A stretch of DNA of 64,000 nucleotides from Bryobacteraceae bacterium (lineage in GTDB: Bacteria; Acidobacteriota; Terriglobia; Bryobacterales; Bryobacteraceae): assembly GCA_026002875.1 (NCBI GenBank), contig BPGE01000001.1, positions 186,001-250,000 on the forward strand, read 5' to 3'. The translations under genes were made by a program, and so were the position numbers. Below the pieces are notes generated by a model that saw nothing but the letters and a program-made list of their open reading frames with translations, did no database searches and had not been told where the DNA came from. The stretch's first letter is position 1. The number at the start of each line of letters is the position of its first letter. Positions 1 through 7,832 of the stretch are shown piece by piece.

Positions 1-1748
1 TCCAGAAGTTCTACGGCGAGTACGGCTACATCGACGCGGTTCCCGAGCCCGACTTCAATCCTCTGCCCAACGGGCAGATCGACCTCACCATCAACGTCGA
101 CGAGGGCAAGCAGTTCTTCGTCCGCCGCATCGACTTCCAGGGCAACACCACGACCCGCGACAAGGTCATCCGCCGCGAACTGCTGCTCGACGAAGGCGAC
201 ATGTACAACACGCGCCTCTGGGAGCTCAGCATCCTCCGCCTCAACCAGCTTGGCTACTTCGAGGCGCTCAAGGAAGAAGAAGCCGCCACCATCACGCGCG
301 ACACGCGCAACAGCACGGTCGACATCACGCTCAAAGTGAAGGAGCGCGGCCGCAACAGCGTCACCCTCAATGGCGGCGTCTCCGGCATCGCGGGCAGCTT
401 CATCGGCTTCGGCTACGCCACCAACAACTTCCTCGGCCTTGGTGAAACGCTCTCCATCAGCGCCGAGCTTGGCGACCGCCTCCGCAACGTCACGTTCGGC
501 TTCACCGAGCCGTACCTGTTCGACCGTCCCATCTCGGCGGGCTTCACCATCTACACGCAGCGCTTCAACTACGACCAGGCCCGCGAAGTATCGCTGTTCT
601 CGGGGCGCAACCTCATCCCGCTGTATGAGGCCATCGGCCGCGACAACCTGCTCAACTATGTCTCCAACGGCTGGGGCGGCACGGTGTTCCTCAGCTATCC
701 CTTGCGCCGCATCTTCGCGCGGCTCAGCCTGACATACGGCTACGACCGCTCCAACATCCGCGCGTTGAACACATCATCGAACAGCTACTTCCAGTACTCG
801 CAGTTCCTCAACTTCGAGGGTCCCAACTCGCTGTCCGGCATCGTCACCAGCCGCGTCATCCCGGCCTACACATACAACACCGTGGATCATCCCATCACGC
901 CGTCCCGCGGCAAGAGTTTCTTCGCCAGCGTCTCCTTCGCGGGTGGTCCGCTGGGCGGCAACGTGAACATGATCGAGCCGACCATCTCCGCCACCTACTT
1001 CCGCCGCGGCCTTGCGCCCCGCCACGTCATTGGCGGCCGCATCCTCGGCCGGATCATCACCGGTTACGGAGGCAAGGTGGCGCCGCCGTTCAACCGCGTC
1101 TTCATGGGCGGCGAAAACGATGTCCGCGGCTTTGAGATCTGGAGCATCCTGCCCTTCGTCTACATCCCCAGCGAGGGCGTCATCACCGTGCGCAACCCTG
1201 ACGGAAGCGCGCGCCAGCAGAAGATCATCGTCGATGGCAAGGTGCAGACCGTCGACGTGCTCCAGCAGATCCCCATCTATCAGCTCGTTCCCACGGGCGG
1301 CGACACGCAGGGCGTGGCCAATTTCGAGTACCGCATCCCCATCGTCGGACCTCTGACGCTCGCCCTCTTCTTCGACGCGGGCGTCAACCGCATCAGCCTC
1401 CAGAACCAGCTCCGGCTGAACCCGGGACGGATCGCCTCCCTGAATGGCACCTTCCCGCAGGCGGGCTTCGAAAACCGCTCCATCGTCATCGATTCCACGC
1501 AGAAAATCCGCACATCCACGGGTGTTGAGTTCCAGATCATGATGCCCGTCGTCAACGCGCCTTTCCGCCTCTACTGGGCTTACAACCCGACGGTCGTGCA
1601 GCAGTGGTTCATCCCGCCCATCGCCGTCACCCCGTCCATGTTCCCCAACATGGCCACGTTCCAGGCGGCGACGTTCAGCTTCGCCAATCCGGCGCCCTAC
1701 TTCGAGCGCCGCACCATGTTCCGCTTCACCATCAGCCGCACGTTCTAG
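1..1748 (+). CDS. bamA: Outer membrane assembly factor BamA (5' end outside window)
   Basis: Inserts beta-barrel proteins into the outer membrane. The frame is open from the first complete codon at position 3, so the true start lies to the left. The visible part begins in a POTRA domain (motif RRIDFQGNTTT), has a second boundary near LDEGDMYN, and then enters the 16-strand Omp85 barrel. The VRGF signature of the barrel lid loop is present (ENDVRGFEIW). The protein ends in FRFTISRTF, a classic terminal Phe beta-signal. The OmpH/Skp-type chaperone follows 42 bases later, the usual bamA-skp pairing, and both probably share a transcript that ends at the hairpin near 2429. The call rests on the Omp85 architecture plus this neighbour. 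Confidence 0.93.
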   Translation, partial: QKFYGEYGYIDAVPEPDFNPLPNGQIDLTINVDEGKQFFVRRIDFQGNTTTRDKVIRRELLLDEGDMYNTRLWELSILRLNQLGYFEALKEEEAATITRDTRNSTVDITLKVKERGRNSVTLNGGVSGIAGSFIGFGYATNNFLGLGETLSISAELGDRLRNVTFGFTEPYLFDRPISAGFTIYTQRFNYDQAREVSLFSGRNLIPLYEAIGRDNLLNYVSNGWGGTVFLSYPLRRIFARLSLTYGYDRSNIRALNTSSNSYFQYSQFLNFEGPNSLSGIVTSRVIPAYTYNTVDHPITPSRGKSFFASVSFAGGPLGGNVNMIEPTISATYFRRGLAPRHVIGGRILGRIITGYGGKVAPPFNRVFMGGENDVRGFEIWSILPFVYIPSEGVITVRNPDGSARQQKIIVDGKVQTVDVLQQIPIYQLVPTGGDTQGVANFEYRIPIVGPLTLALFFDAGVNRISLQNQLRLNPGRIASLNGTFPQAGFENRSIVIDSTQKIRTSTGVEFQIMMPVVNAPFRLYWAYNPTVVQQWFIPPIAVTPSMFPNMATFQAATFSFANPAPYFERRTMFRFTISRTF

Positions 1749-1790
1749 AAGCGCAATGTTACCATTCAAGTTTTGAGGAGCCCGAAAATC

Positions 1791-2408
1791 GTGACAACCG
1801 TTTGGAAGACACTCCGCGCGGCCGCTCTGATCGCCGCGATTCCCGCTCTCCTTCCGGCGCAGACGCCGACGAAGGTGGCCATCATCAACATCCAGGGCGC
1901 CATCGTCGCCACCAAAGACGGAGCCAGGGCGCGCGAGTCCATCCAGCAGAAGTTCGAACCCCGTTTCAAGCAGCTCGAGTCGATGAACAACGAAGTGCAG
2001 AAGCTGCGCAACCAGCTCACCACGCTGGCCAACACCGCCTCGCAGGAAGTCCGCGACAAGATCAGCCGCGAGATCGACGACAAGCAGAAGAAGCTCCAGT
2101 GGGAGTCCGAAGATCTGCAGAGCGACCTGCAGCAGGAAGAAGGCAAGCTCGTCAACGAAATCGGCCAGCGCATGATGCAGGTCATCGACGAGTACGCCAA
2201 ACAGCAGGGCTTCGCGCTTGTTCTCGACGTCAGCTCGCAGCAGAGCCCGGTGCTCTGGGCGGCCAACGGCATCGACATCACGCAGCAGATCGTCGAGCTC
2301 TATGACAAGCGCTTCGGCGCCAGCGAAGCGCCCGCCGCCAAGCCTGCCGCCGGCGCTCCCGCCGCAGCCCCCGCTGCCGCGCCGAAGAAGCCCGCCGGCG
2401 TGAAGTAG
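1791..2408 (+). CDS. OmpH/Skp-family periplasmic chaperone
   Basis: Holds unfolded outer-membrane proteins in the periplasm for delivery to BamA. I chose the GTG at 1791 because GAGGAG sits ten bases upstream; an in-frame TTG at 1773 would place that Shine-Dalgarno inside the gene. The N-terminus is a signal peptide (basic start, hydrophobic core, cleavage near LLPAQT). A short beta segment (VAIINIQGAI) precedes a long charged coiled coil rich in Gln, Glu and Lys, as in the Skp tentacles. A return strand (FALVLDVSS) follows. The last 25 or so residues are an Ala/Pro/Lys-rich tail of low complexity. The length (205 aa) is slightly above the usual 160-190 because of that tail. It lies directly after bamA. 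Confidence 0.88.
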   Translation: MTTVWKTLRAAALIAAIPALLPAQTPTKVAIINIQGAIVATKDGARARESIQQKFEPRFKQLESMNNEVQKLRNQLTTLANTASQEVRDKISREIDDKQKKLQWESEDLQSDLQQEEGKLVNEIGQRMMQVIDEYAKQQGFALVLDVSSQQSPVLWAANGIDITQQIVELYDKRFGASEAPAAKPAAGAPAAAPAAAPKKPAGVK

Positions 2409-2428
2409 CCGGCCGCGGTCAGTTCATG

Positions 2429-2458
2429 AAAAAGGCCCGCCCCGCGGCGGGCCTTTTT
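2429..2458. terminator. Bidirectional rho-independent terminator
   Basis: A 13-bp perfect stem with a 4-base loop (2442-2445) has A5 on one flank and T5 on the other. It therefore works as an intrinsic terminator on both strands. It closes the bamA-ompH transcript on the plus strand and the aldose epimerase on the minus strand, whose stop codon starts at its edge. Confidence 0.93.
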
Positions 2459-3492
2459 CAATATCCTTCCGGCACGATCCGGAACTCGCCCCGCCAGCGC
2501 CCGCGAGGCTCGATCCACGGCATCTCCCTGTACCAGCCGGCGTGCGTCGCGTTGAACGCATTCGTGATCGCCGTCATCGGTTCAAAGCAGATGAATCCTC
2601 TGCCTGCCGGAGCATACACCACCGCCACTCCGTAGGCTCCGCCATATTCGACCGAAATGCGCTGCCGCCTGCCCTCCACGCGGAACCGCGCCCGTCCGTC
2701 CGCGTCCCGCTCCAGTTCATCCATCACGTCGTCCAGCGTCACTCCCTTCAGGCTCAGCGTTTTCGGATACGGCAGCGGCGCGGTCTCGCCCGTCGGGATC
2801 AGCTTTTCGTTCAGCACATGCCTGCGGCGCGCCGCCAGCGTCACGGTCCACTCGTCGCGCGGCGCATCAGTGATCTGGAAATACGGATGGAAGCCCAGCG
2901 AAACGGGCATCGGCTCGTCGCTCAGGTTTTCGACGGCAGTCTCCACGGACAGCCGTCCTTCCGCCAGCCGGTACGTCATCTCCACCGTATGCGCGAAGGG
3001 AAACTGCGCCATCAGCTCCGGGCGCCGCCAGAATTCGAGCCGCGACGTCACAAAGGCGCCCTTCGCATCCGCCCCGTGGCTCGCCACGCGCCAGAGATTC
3101 GAATACACCAGCAGTCCGTGGATCGGCGTGCGGTTCGGACCCGGGCGCACATTGCCCAGCTCCTCGTTCAGCAGATACTTCTTCCCGCGCACCCAGTACG
3201 CCATGCCGTCGATGCGGTTCGCCCATGGCCAGAGAAACGGATTGCCGAGATGCGCAGGCTTCGCCCGGAACCCGGCCAGCGTCCGGTACGGCGACCAGAA
3301 CACGGGCTGCCCGCGCACCGTCATCTCGTAAGAGTTGTTGCCGAGTTCCGGCGCCACCCGCACCACGGTGTCGCTGGCTGCGTCGCGCAGCACGGCCACT
3401 GTCAGGCCATCCACCGTCTCAAGACGCGACTCGTAGCGTTGCGCCGAGCAGATCATCGCCGAGAGGAAGATCAGCAGAGCTGCTCGTTTCAC
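2458..3492 (-). CDS. Exported aldose 1-epimerase (GalM family)
   Basis: Probably interconverts the alpha and beta anomers of a hexose or related sugar. The protein (344 aa) starts with a signal peptide (MKRAALLIFLSAMICSAQ), so it acts outside the cytoplasm, unlike classical GalM. The beta-sandwich is recognisable, with the catalytic-type His in SLGFHPYFQI and the catalytic-type Glu near the C-terminus in FICFEPMTAITNAF. IHGLLVYSNLW is the usual substrate-side loop. It lies nine bases downstream of the Cys-rich exported protein gene on the same strand, so it may be the last gene of the metal ATPase transcript, although no functional link is obvious. The exact sugar cannot be read from the sequence. 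Confidence 0.85.
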   Translation of the reverse strand: MKRAALLIFLSAMICSAQRYESRLETVDGLTVAVLRDAASDTVVRVAPELGNNSYEMTVRGQPVFWSPYRTLAGFRAKPAHLGNPFLWPWANRIDGMAYWVRGKKYLLNEELGNVRPGPNRTPIHGLLVYSNLWRVASHGADAKGAFVTSRLEFWRRPELMAQFPFAHTVEMTYRLAEGRLSVETAVENLSDEPMPVSLGFHPYFQITDAPRDEWTVTLAARRRHVLNEKLIPTGETAPLPYPKTLSLKGVTLDDVMDELERDADGRARFRVEGRRQRISVEYGGAYGVAVVYAPAGRGFICFEPMTAITNAFNATHAGWYREMPWIEPRGRWRGEFRIVPEGY

Positions 3493-3501
3493 ACGGGCAG
3501 T

Positions 3502-3927
3502 CTACTTCAGATCCATCTCCCGCAGCGACGGGTCGCGCAGGTCCACGCGCATCTCTTCCTGGCAGCACTGGCATTTGCCCGGCGACCACGCGCGGATCGA
3601 GCACACATCGCACCAGTAGGTCACCACCAGCCGCTTGCCCCCGCGCCACACGAACAGCGCACGCTCGTGGATCGGATCCACCACGAACACCGCAGGCGTG
3701 CGGAACCGCCCGAGAACCTCGAAGTCTTCGTCCTTCAGCCGTTCGTCGCGCAGCACGGCCGTGGTCGGCTCGTCGGCTTCCAGCTCCACCGTGCGTCCGT
3801 CTTTCGCCGTGATGGCTGGCGGCAGCGCGGCGTCCTGCCGCAGCCGTCCGCGCAGGCTCTGCTTCTCCTCGCTCCTCAGAAGCAAGGCCGCCACGGGCAG
3901 CAGAAGCCACTGTCTCCGCGAAGTCAT
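3502..3927 (-). CDS. Exported Cys-rich protein coupled to the metal ATPase
   Basis: Unrecognised family, 141 aa. The start is set by an ATGA overlap with the stop codon of the P-type ATPase gene, which implies translational coupling; longer in-frame readings upstream lie inside the ATPase and are shadows. The N-terminus is a signal-like segment (MTSRRQWLLLPVAALLL). A short beta-rich middle follows, with AVFVVDPIHERALFVW. Near the C-terminus a CDVC pair and a CQCC cluster about 12 residues apart form a likely four-cysteine metal site. The position suggests a periplasmic or membrane-anchored metal-binding partner of the ATPase. That role is inferred from the cysteines and the coupling only. Confidence 0.8.
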   Translation of the reverse strand: MTSRRQWLLLPVAALLLRSEEKQSLRGRLRQDAALPPAITAKDGRTVELEADEPTTAVLRDERLKDEDFEVLGRFRTPAVFVVDPIHERALFVWRGGKRLVVTYWCDVCSIRAWSPGKCQCCQEEMRVDLRDPSLREMDLK

Positions 3928-5969
3928 TTCTCTCTGAATGGATGAGCCTCGGCCCTCAGGAGTCGCAGGCCGTTCAGCGTCACGACCAGCGTAGCGCCGG
4001 TATCGGCGGCGACGGCCATCCACAGCGTCGCCCTGCCCGTGGCCGCAGCCGCCAGAAACGCGGCCTTCAGCGCCAGCGCCAGCCCGATGTTCTGCCGGAT
4101 CACGCGCAGCGCCCGCCTTGCATGCGCCACCAGAAACGCCGTCTTTTCGAGCGCGGGGCCCGTCACGATCACGTCGGCGGTCTCCTGCGCCGCCTCCGCG
4201 GATGGCGACGCCACGCTGATGCCCACGGCCGCCCTCTTCATCGCCTCGGCATCGGCCACGCAATCGCCCAGCATTCCGGCTGCGCCTGTCTCCTGCTGGA
4301 GCCGTTCGATCTCCCGTGCCTTCTCTTCGGCCGACAGTTCAGCATGGACCTCCGTGATGCCCGCCGCCCTTGCCGCCGCCTCCGCCGCGGGCGCCGGATC
4401 GGAAGCCAGCAGCACGATGCGCTCCACGCCCAGCCTTCTCAAAGCATCCACCTGACGGCGCGCCGCAGCCAGCGGCGCATCGCACCACGCCTCCAGCACG
4501 CCGCTCTGCCGCGCGGCGACAATGCAGCCCTCTCCCGCCAGAGCGCCGATTCGTTCCGCCATCGCCTGCGTCATGCCGCCCGCCGCCGCCCATTTCGGCG
4601 TCAGCGGAATCCCTCCGCCCTGCCCGGCGCGCCACCGCTGCCACTGTGCGATCTCTTCCCTCTGCTCCTCGCTCAATGTTTCGCTGCGCGCCAGCCGCGG
4701 CTCGCCCTGGGTCAGAATCCCGGCGCGGTCCATCGCCAGCGCCTTCAGCCGCCCCGCCGCTTCCAGAAACGCGCCGCCCTTCACGAGCACTCCGTTCCGC
4801 GCCGCGCTGGCCAGCGCCGCCATCACGGTCACCGGCGTCGAGATGACAAACGCGCACGGACAGGCGATCAGCAGCACCACCATGCCGTGATACAGCCACT
4901 CGCTCCAGCCTCCACGCCCCAGCGCCGGCGGCGCAACCGCAACAGCCAGAGCCAGCAGCAGCACCGCCGGCGTGTAGCGGCGCGCGAAGCGCTCCACCAG
5001 ACGTTCGCTCTCCGCTTTCCGGCTGCCGGACTCCTCCAGCATGCGCAGCATCCTCTGCAGCCGCGTGTCATGCGCCGCCCGCCGCACTTCCACCAGCAGC
5101 GTCCCGCTCTGGTTCAGCGTGCCCGCAAACACCTCGTCTCCCGCGCGCTTTTCCACCGCCACGGACTCGCCCGTCAGCGGCGACTGATCCACCAGCGACT
5201 CGCCTTCCAGTACGGCGCCGTCGCAGGGAACGCGCTCGCCCGGCTTCACCCGCACCCGCGCGCCCGGCTGCAGGGTCTCCGCTTCCACGCGGTGCTCGTG
5301 GTCTCCGTGAACCAGCCACGCCTGCGCCGGCATCAGCTCCAGCAGCCGCGCCACGCTCCGCCGCGCCCTCTCGAGGCTCAGCGACTCCAGCCTCCCGGAC
5401 AGTCCGTAGAGAAACGCAAGTGTCGCCCCTTCCGCCCACTCGCCCAGCACCGCCGCCCTAGCCAGCGACACCGCCACCAGCAGATTCATGTCCGCCCGCG
5501 CGCTCCGCAGCGCCGCCCACGCCTTGCGCCAGAACAGGCTCGCCCCCGCGGCGATCGACGCCGCGTAACAAGCCAGCGCCGCCGCCGGCATGGCGTGATG
5601 ATGCGCCTCGCCGGCGTGGCTGTGCGCCAGCAGCGCGTCCACCACGCCCTCGCCATGCCACACCTGCAGCCCCATCCCGCCCGCCAGCAGCCCGCCGCTC
5701 AGCCAGAGCGCGGTCCCCGCCCAGTCCCGCGCGGAACGCTTCTCCGGACGCGCCGACCATTTCTCGCAGCACATCCCGATGCTCTCCACCGCCGCGCGGA
5801 TCGCTTCCTCGCTTGTCACGCCGGGCGAGTACTCCACTTCCATCAGCCCGCGCGCCACATCGAAATGCAGCTCGCGCACGCCCGCGACGCGGCTCAGCCG
5901 CGCCCGCAGCAGAGACACTTCCTCCCCGCAGTCCATGCCGAGGACGCGAAGCTGGATTCGCCTGTTAAT
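3924..5969 (-). CDS. P1B-type (Zn/Cd/Pb-like) ATPase with degenerate catalytic motifs
   Basis: Built like a ZntA/CadA exporter, 681 aa from the proposed start. Residues 1-70 form one HMA metal-binding fold with an MDCGEE motif and a later MCC. A His-rich loop (HSHAGEAHHH) sits between the first membrane helices. The actuator motif TGES (266-269), the membrane CPC (370-372) and the TM8 Asp of the Zn group (D656) are all present. The phosphorylation motif DKTGT is instead DRAGI (414-418), and the hinge GDGxNDxP is GDCVADAE (from 568). The nucleotide domain is short and has no HP motif. The first ATG (5936) would cut off the first HMA strand and has no Shine-Dalgarno. An ATT at 5969 has GGAGG seven bases upstream and restores the strand. 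It may be a pseudo-pump, a metal sensor or a divergent subfamily. Confidence 0.85.
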   Translation of the reverse strand: MNRRIQLRVLGMDCGEEVSLLRARLSRVAGVRELHFDVARGLMEVEYSPGVTSEEAIRAAVESIGMCCEKWSARPEKRSARDWAGTALWLSGGLLAGGMGLQVWHGEGVVDALLAHSHAGEAHHHAMPAAALACYAASIAAGASLFWRKAWAALRSARADMNLLVAVSLARAAVLGEWAEGATLAFLYGLSGRLESLSLERARRSVARLLELMPAQAWLVHGDHEHRVEAETLQPGARVRVKPGERVPCDGAVLEGESLVDQSPLTGESVAVEKRAGDEVFAGTLNQSGTLLVEVRRAAHDTRLQRMLRMLEESGSRKAESERLVERFARRYTPAVLLLALAVAVAPPALGRGGWSEWLYHGMVVLLIACPCAFVISTPVTVMAALASAARNGVLVKGGAFLEAAGRLKALAMDRAGILTQGEPRLARSETLSEEQREEIAQWQRWRAGQGGGIPLTPKWAAAGGMTQAMAERIGALAGEGCIVAARQSGVLEAWCDAPLAAARRQVDALRRLGVERIVLLASDPAPAAEAAARAAGITEVHAELSAEEKAREIERLQQETGAAGMLGDCVADAEAMKRAAVGISVASPSAEAAQETADVIVTGPALEKTAFLVAHARRALRVIRQNIGLALALKAAFLAAAATGRATLWMAVAADTGATLVVTLNGLRLLRAEAHPFREK

Positions 5970-6034
5970 GAGAACGCCTCCTCAAATATATTCTAGCCTT
6001 CCTTTTGCGATTCAGGTATGACAGAAGTTTGACC
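5970..6034. promoter_or_regulatory. Divergent promoter region between metal ATPase and His-rich protein
   Basis: This 65-base gap is much more AT-rich than its surroundings and must hold both promoters. It contains the 8-base palindrome AATATATT, a -10-like element just upstream of the ATPase Shine-Dalgarno. No convincing -35 box or known Zur/ArsR/MerR operator could be recognised. Metal-responsive control is an inference from the flanking genes. Confidence 0.45.
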
Positions 6035-6400
6035 ATGGCGCAACACAGGATCCATCCGCAGCACGCGCATGTCCACGGCGAAGGCTGCGGTCACACCGCC
6101 ATCCGCCACGGAGGCCACGTGGACTACCTGCACGACGGCTGCCTGCACACCATGCACGGCGATCACGTCGACGAGTGCACGCTGGAAGTTTCCCCCCAGA
6201 ACCCTGATGCCTGCACGCCGGAGCACGTCTGCGAGGGCCACGAACCCGGCCATGTTCACGGTCCGGGCTGCGGTCATGAAGCCGTGCCCCACGCCGATCA
6301 CGTCGACTATCTGGTCGGCGATCACCTCCACCACCCGCACGGGGGCCACTGCGACGACCACGGCCCCGTCGATGTCGTGCGCGTCGAATCCCGGCAGTAA
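6035..6400 (+). CDS. His/Cys-rich metal-binding protein with internal tandem repeat
   Basis: A small soluble protein of 121 aa without a signal peptide, extremely rich in His, Gly, Asp and Cys. It contains two copies of a unit of about 36 residues. Each begins HVHGxGCGH, continues through (G/A)DHVDYL or GGHVDYL, and ends in an HGDHVDE/HGGHCDDH block. An extra segment with three cysteines separates the copies. Histidine-rich cytosolic proteins of this kind are found beside Zn/Cd P-type ATPases and are thought to buffer metal. Here it is divergent from the degenerate ATPase. The ATG at 6035 was preferred to an in-frame TTG at 6005 because the repeat-like composition starts there. Confidence 0.8.
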   Translation: MAQHRIHPQHAHVHGEGCGHTAIRHGGHVDYLHDGCLHTMHGDHVDECTLEVSPQNPDACTPEHVCEGHEPGHVHGPGCGHEAVPHADHVDYLVGDHLHHPHGGHCDDHGPVDVVRVESRQ

Positions 6401-6412
6401 TCGGATTCGCGC

Positions 6413-6988
6413 ATGTCGAGCGACTGGCAGCCGCCGCGCACCCCGCTGTTCGGAATCGCGCTCATTCCGCCGCCGCCCGCGGAAGAAGAGGGCGAAGCGG
6501 AGGACACTTCCCCGTCTGTCCCGCCAGCGTCATGCCAGCCGGCTGTCTCGAACCGTGCTGAGCCTCAGCCTGAGCCGCATGTCTCCCGCGCCGAGTCCGG
6601 CGGCTGGACCGCCGTGGCCGTCTCGCCGTTTGTCCCCGCGGTGATTGCCGCTGCTTCGGAGACGGACGCGGATCTGTGGCCCGAGAAGTGGCTGCATCCG
6701 GCCGAACGGCGGGCGCTGGCGCGCTTCGCCCCTCATCAGCGCCGCCAGGCGCTCGCTCTGCTCACCGCCGCGCGCCGCGCGCTGGTTCAGGCGCTCGCCC
6801 TGCCCGAGCCCGCCGCGGCGCACATGGATCTTTCGCCGCTGCTTGACGGCGTGCAGTCGCTGCGGATCGGCGGCTGGACTCTCCAGCGCATCCCCGCGCC
6901 CTCCGGCCTTCAGGTGGTGGCCGCCGCGCCTGGCTCGGGCTGGAGCTACACCCTCCTGCCCCCGGAAGAGCGCTCCGGCGCCCGCTGA
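6413..6988 (+). CDS. Hypothetical protein, Pro/Glu-rich N-terminus
   Basis: Not recognised, 191 aa. Residues 1-60 are rich in Pro, Glu and Ser and look disordered. The middle (about 85-130) is Ala/Arg-rich and helical. The C-terminus (LRIGGWTLQRIP to GSGWSYTLLPPEE) looks like a small beta-rich domain. There is no signal peptide or membrane helix. It starts 12 bases after the His-rich protein and may share its transcript. It meets tyrA tail to tail three bases beyond its end. A role in metal handling is possible by position only. Coding use is supported by third-position GC and the lack of a better frame. Confidence 0.6.
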   Translation: MSSDWQPPRTPLFGIALIPPPPAEEEGEAEDTSPSVPPASCQPAVSNRAEPQPEPHVSRAESGGWTAVAVSPFVPAVIAAASETDADLWPEKWLHPAERRALARFAPHQRRQALALLTAARRALVQALALPEPAAAHMDLSPLLDGVQSLRIGGWTLQRIPAPSGLQVVAAAPGSGWSYTLLPPEERSGAR

Positions 6989-6991
6989 CTT

Positions 6992-7825
6992 CTACCGGGG
7001 CTCCCGCAGCTTCCGGGCGAACACTGCGCCGCGCTGGAAATCCTCCTCCGGCAGGCCCTGTTCCAGCCGCGCCTTCAGCGCCCGGAGCCGCTCCTCGAAC
7101 AGGCCGATCGCCGCAACAATTTCGTCCCGGTTTGTTTCAAGGATGTCCCGCCAGATGTCCCACCCGCTCAGCGCCAGCCGCGTCATGTCCGCGAGCCCCG
7201 GACCCGCAGCCCGCTCCACGCCGTGCCTCTCTTCAAGCGCCGCCGCCAGCGCCGTCGACAGCATCTGCGGCAGGTGCGAGCTGAGCGCCACCGTCCGGTC
7301 GTGCTCCTCCGGCGTCATCACCCGCGGCTCTGCGCCGATGCGCTCGATCCAGCCAAGGAACTCCCGCGCGGCGGGCGTCTCCAGATCCTCGCGCCGCGAG
7401 GGCGTCAGCAGCCAGGGCCGCCCGCGGAACAGCTCCGCCTCGGCTTCCTCCACGCCTCTCTTTTCCTTGCCTGCCATCGGATGTCCGCCGAGAAACAGCG
7501 CGCCGCTCAGCCGGCTGCCCGCCTCGCAGATGCGCCGCTTCGTGCTGCCCGCGTCCGTCGCCAGCGCGCCCGGCCGCGCCAGTCCGTCCAGCGCCGGGAT
7601 CGTCTCGAGAATCGCATGAATCGGCCCCGCCAGGTAGATCAGATCGGCCTGCGGCACAGCTTTCTCAAGTGTCGCCCCTTCGTCAATCGCGCCCCGCCGC
7701 AGAGCCTTTTCGAGAGTCTGAGGCGAGCTCACGCCGACAATGCGTCCGCGGAAGCCGGCGCTCTTCAGCGCCAGGCCGAACGAGCCTCCGATCAGCCCCA
7801 CGCCGATGATGGCAACCGTCTCCAT
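6992..7825 (-). CDS. tyrA: Prephenate dehydrogenase
   Basis: Oxidatively decarboxylates prephenate to 4-hydroxyphenylpyruvate for tyrosine, using NAD(P). The 277-aa protein opens with a Rossmann fingerprint (AIIGVGLIGGS) and has the family motifs DAGSTK and GGHPMAGKEKRG, with the substrate-binding His. The helical dimer domain includes ALSSHLPQMLSTALA. There is no ACT or chorismate mutase domain; the mutase is a separate gene two positions upstream. It is the last gene of the aromatic operon, seven bases after the DAHP synthase-like gene. Confidence 0.93.
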   Translation of the reverse strand: METVAIIGVGLIGGSFGLALKSAGFRGRIVGVSSPQTLEKALRRGAIDEGATLEKAVPQADLIYLAGPIHAILETIPALDGLARPGALATDAGSTKRRICEAGSRLSGALFLGGHPMAGKEKRGVEEAEAELFRGRPWLLTPSRREDLETPAAREFLGWIERIGAEPRVMTPEEHDRTVALSSHLPQMLSTALAAALEERHGVERAAGPGLADMTRLALSGWDIWRDILETNRDEIVAAIGLFEERLRALKARLEQGLPEEDFQRGAVFARKLREPR

Positions 7826-7832
7826 GAGGCGA

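Noticed and set aside
2542-5996. Long plus-strand open frames rich in Arg, His and Pro opposite the epimerase and ATPase genes
   Set aside because: They mirror the codon pattern of the minus-strand genes, have no domain and no Shine-Dalgarno; typical high-GC shadow frames.
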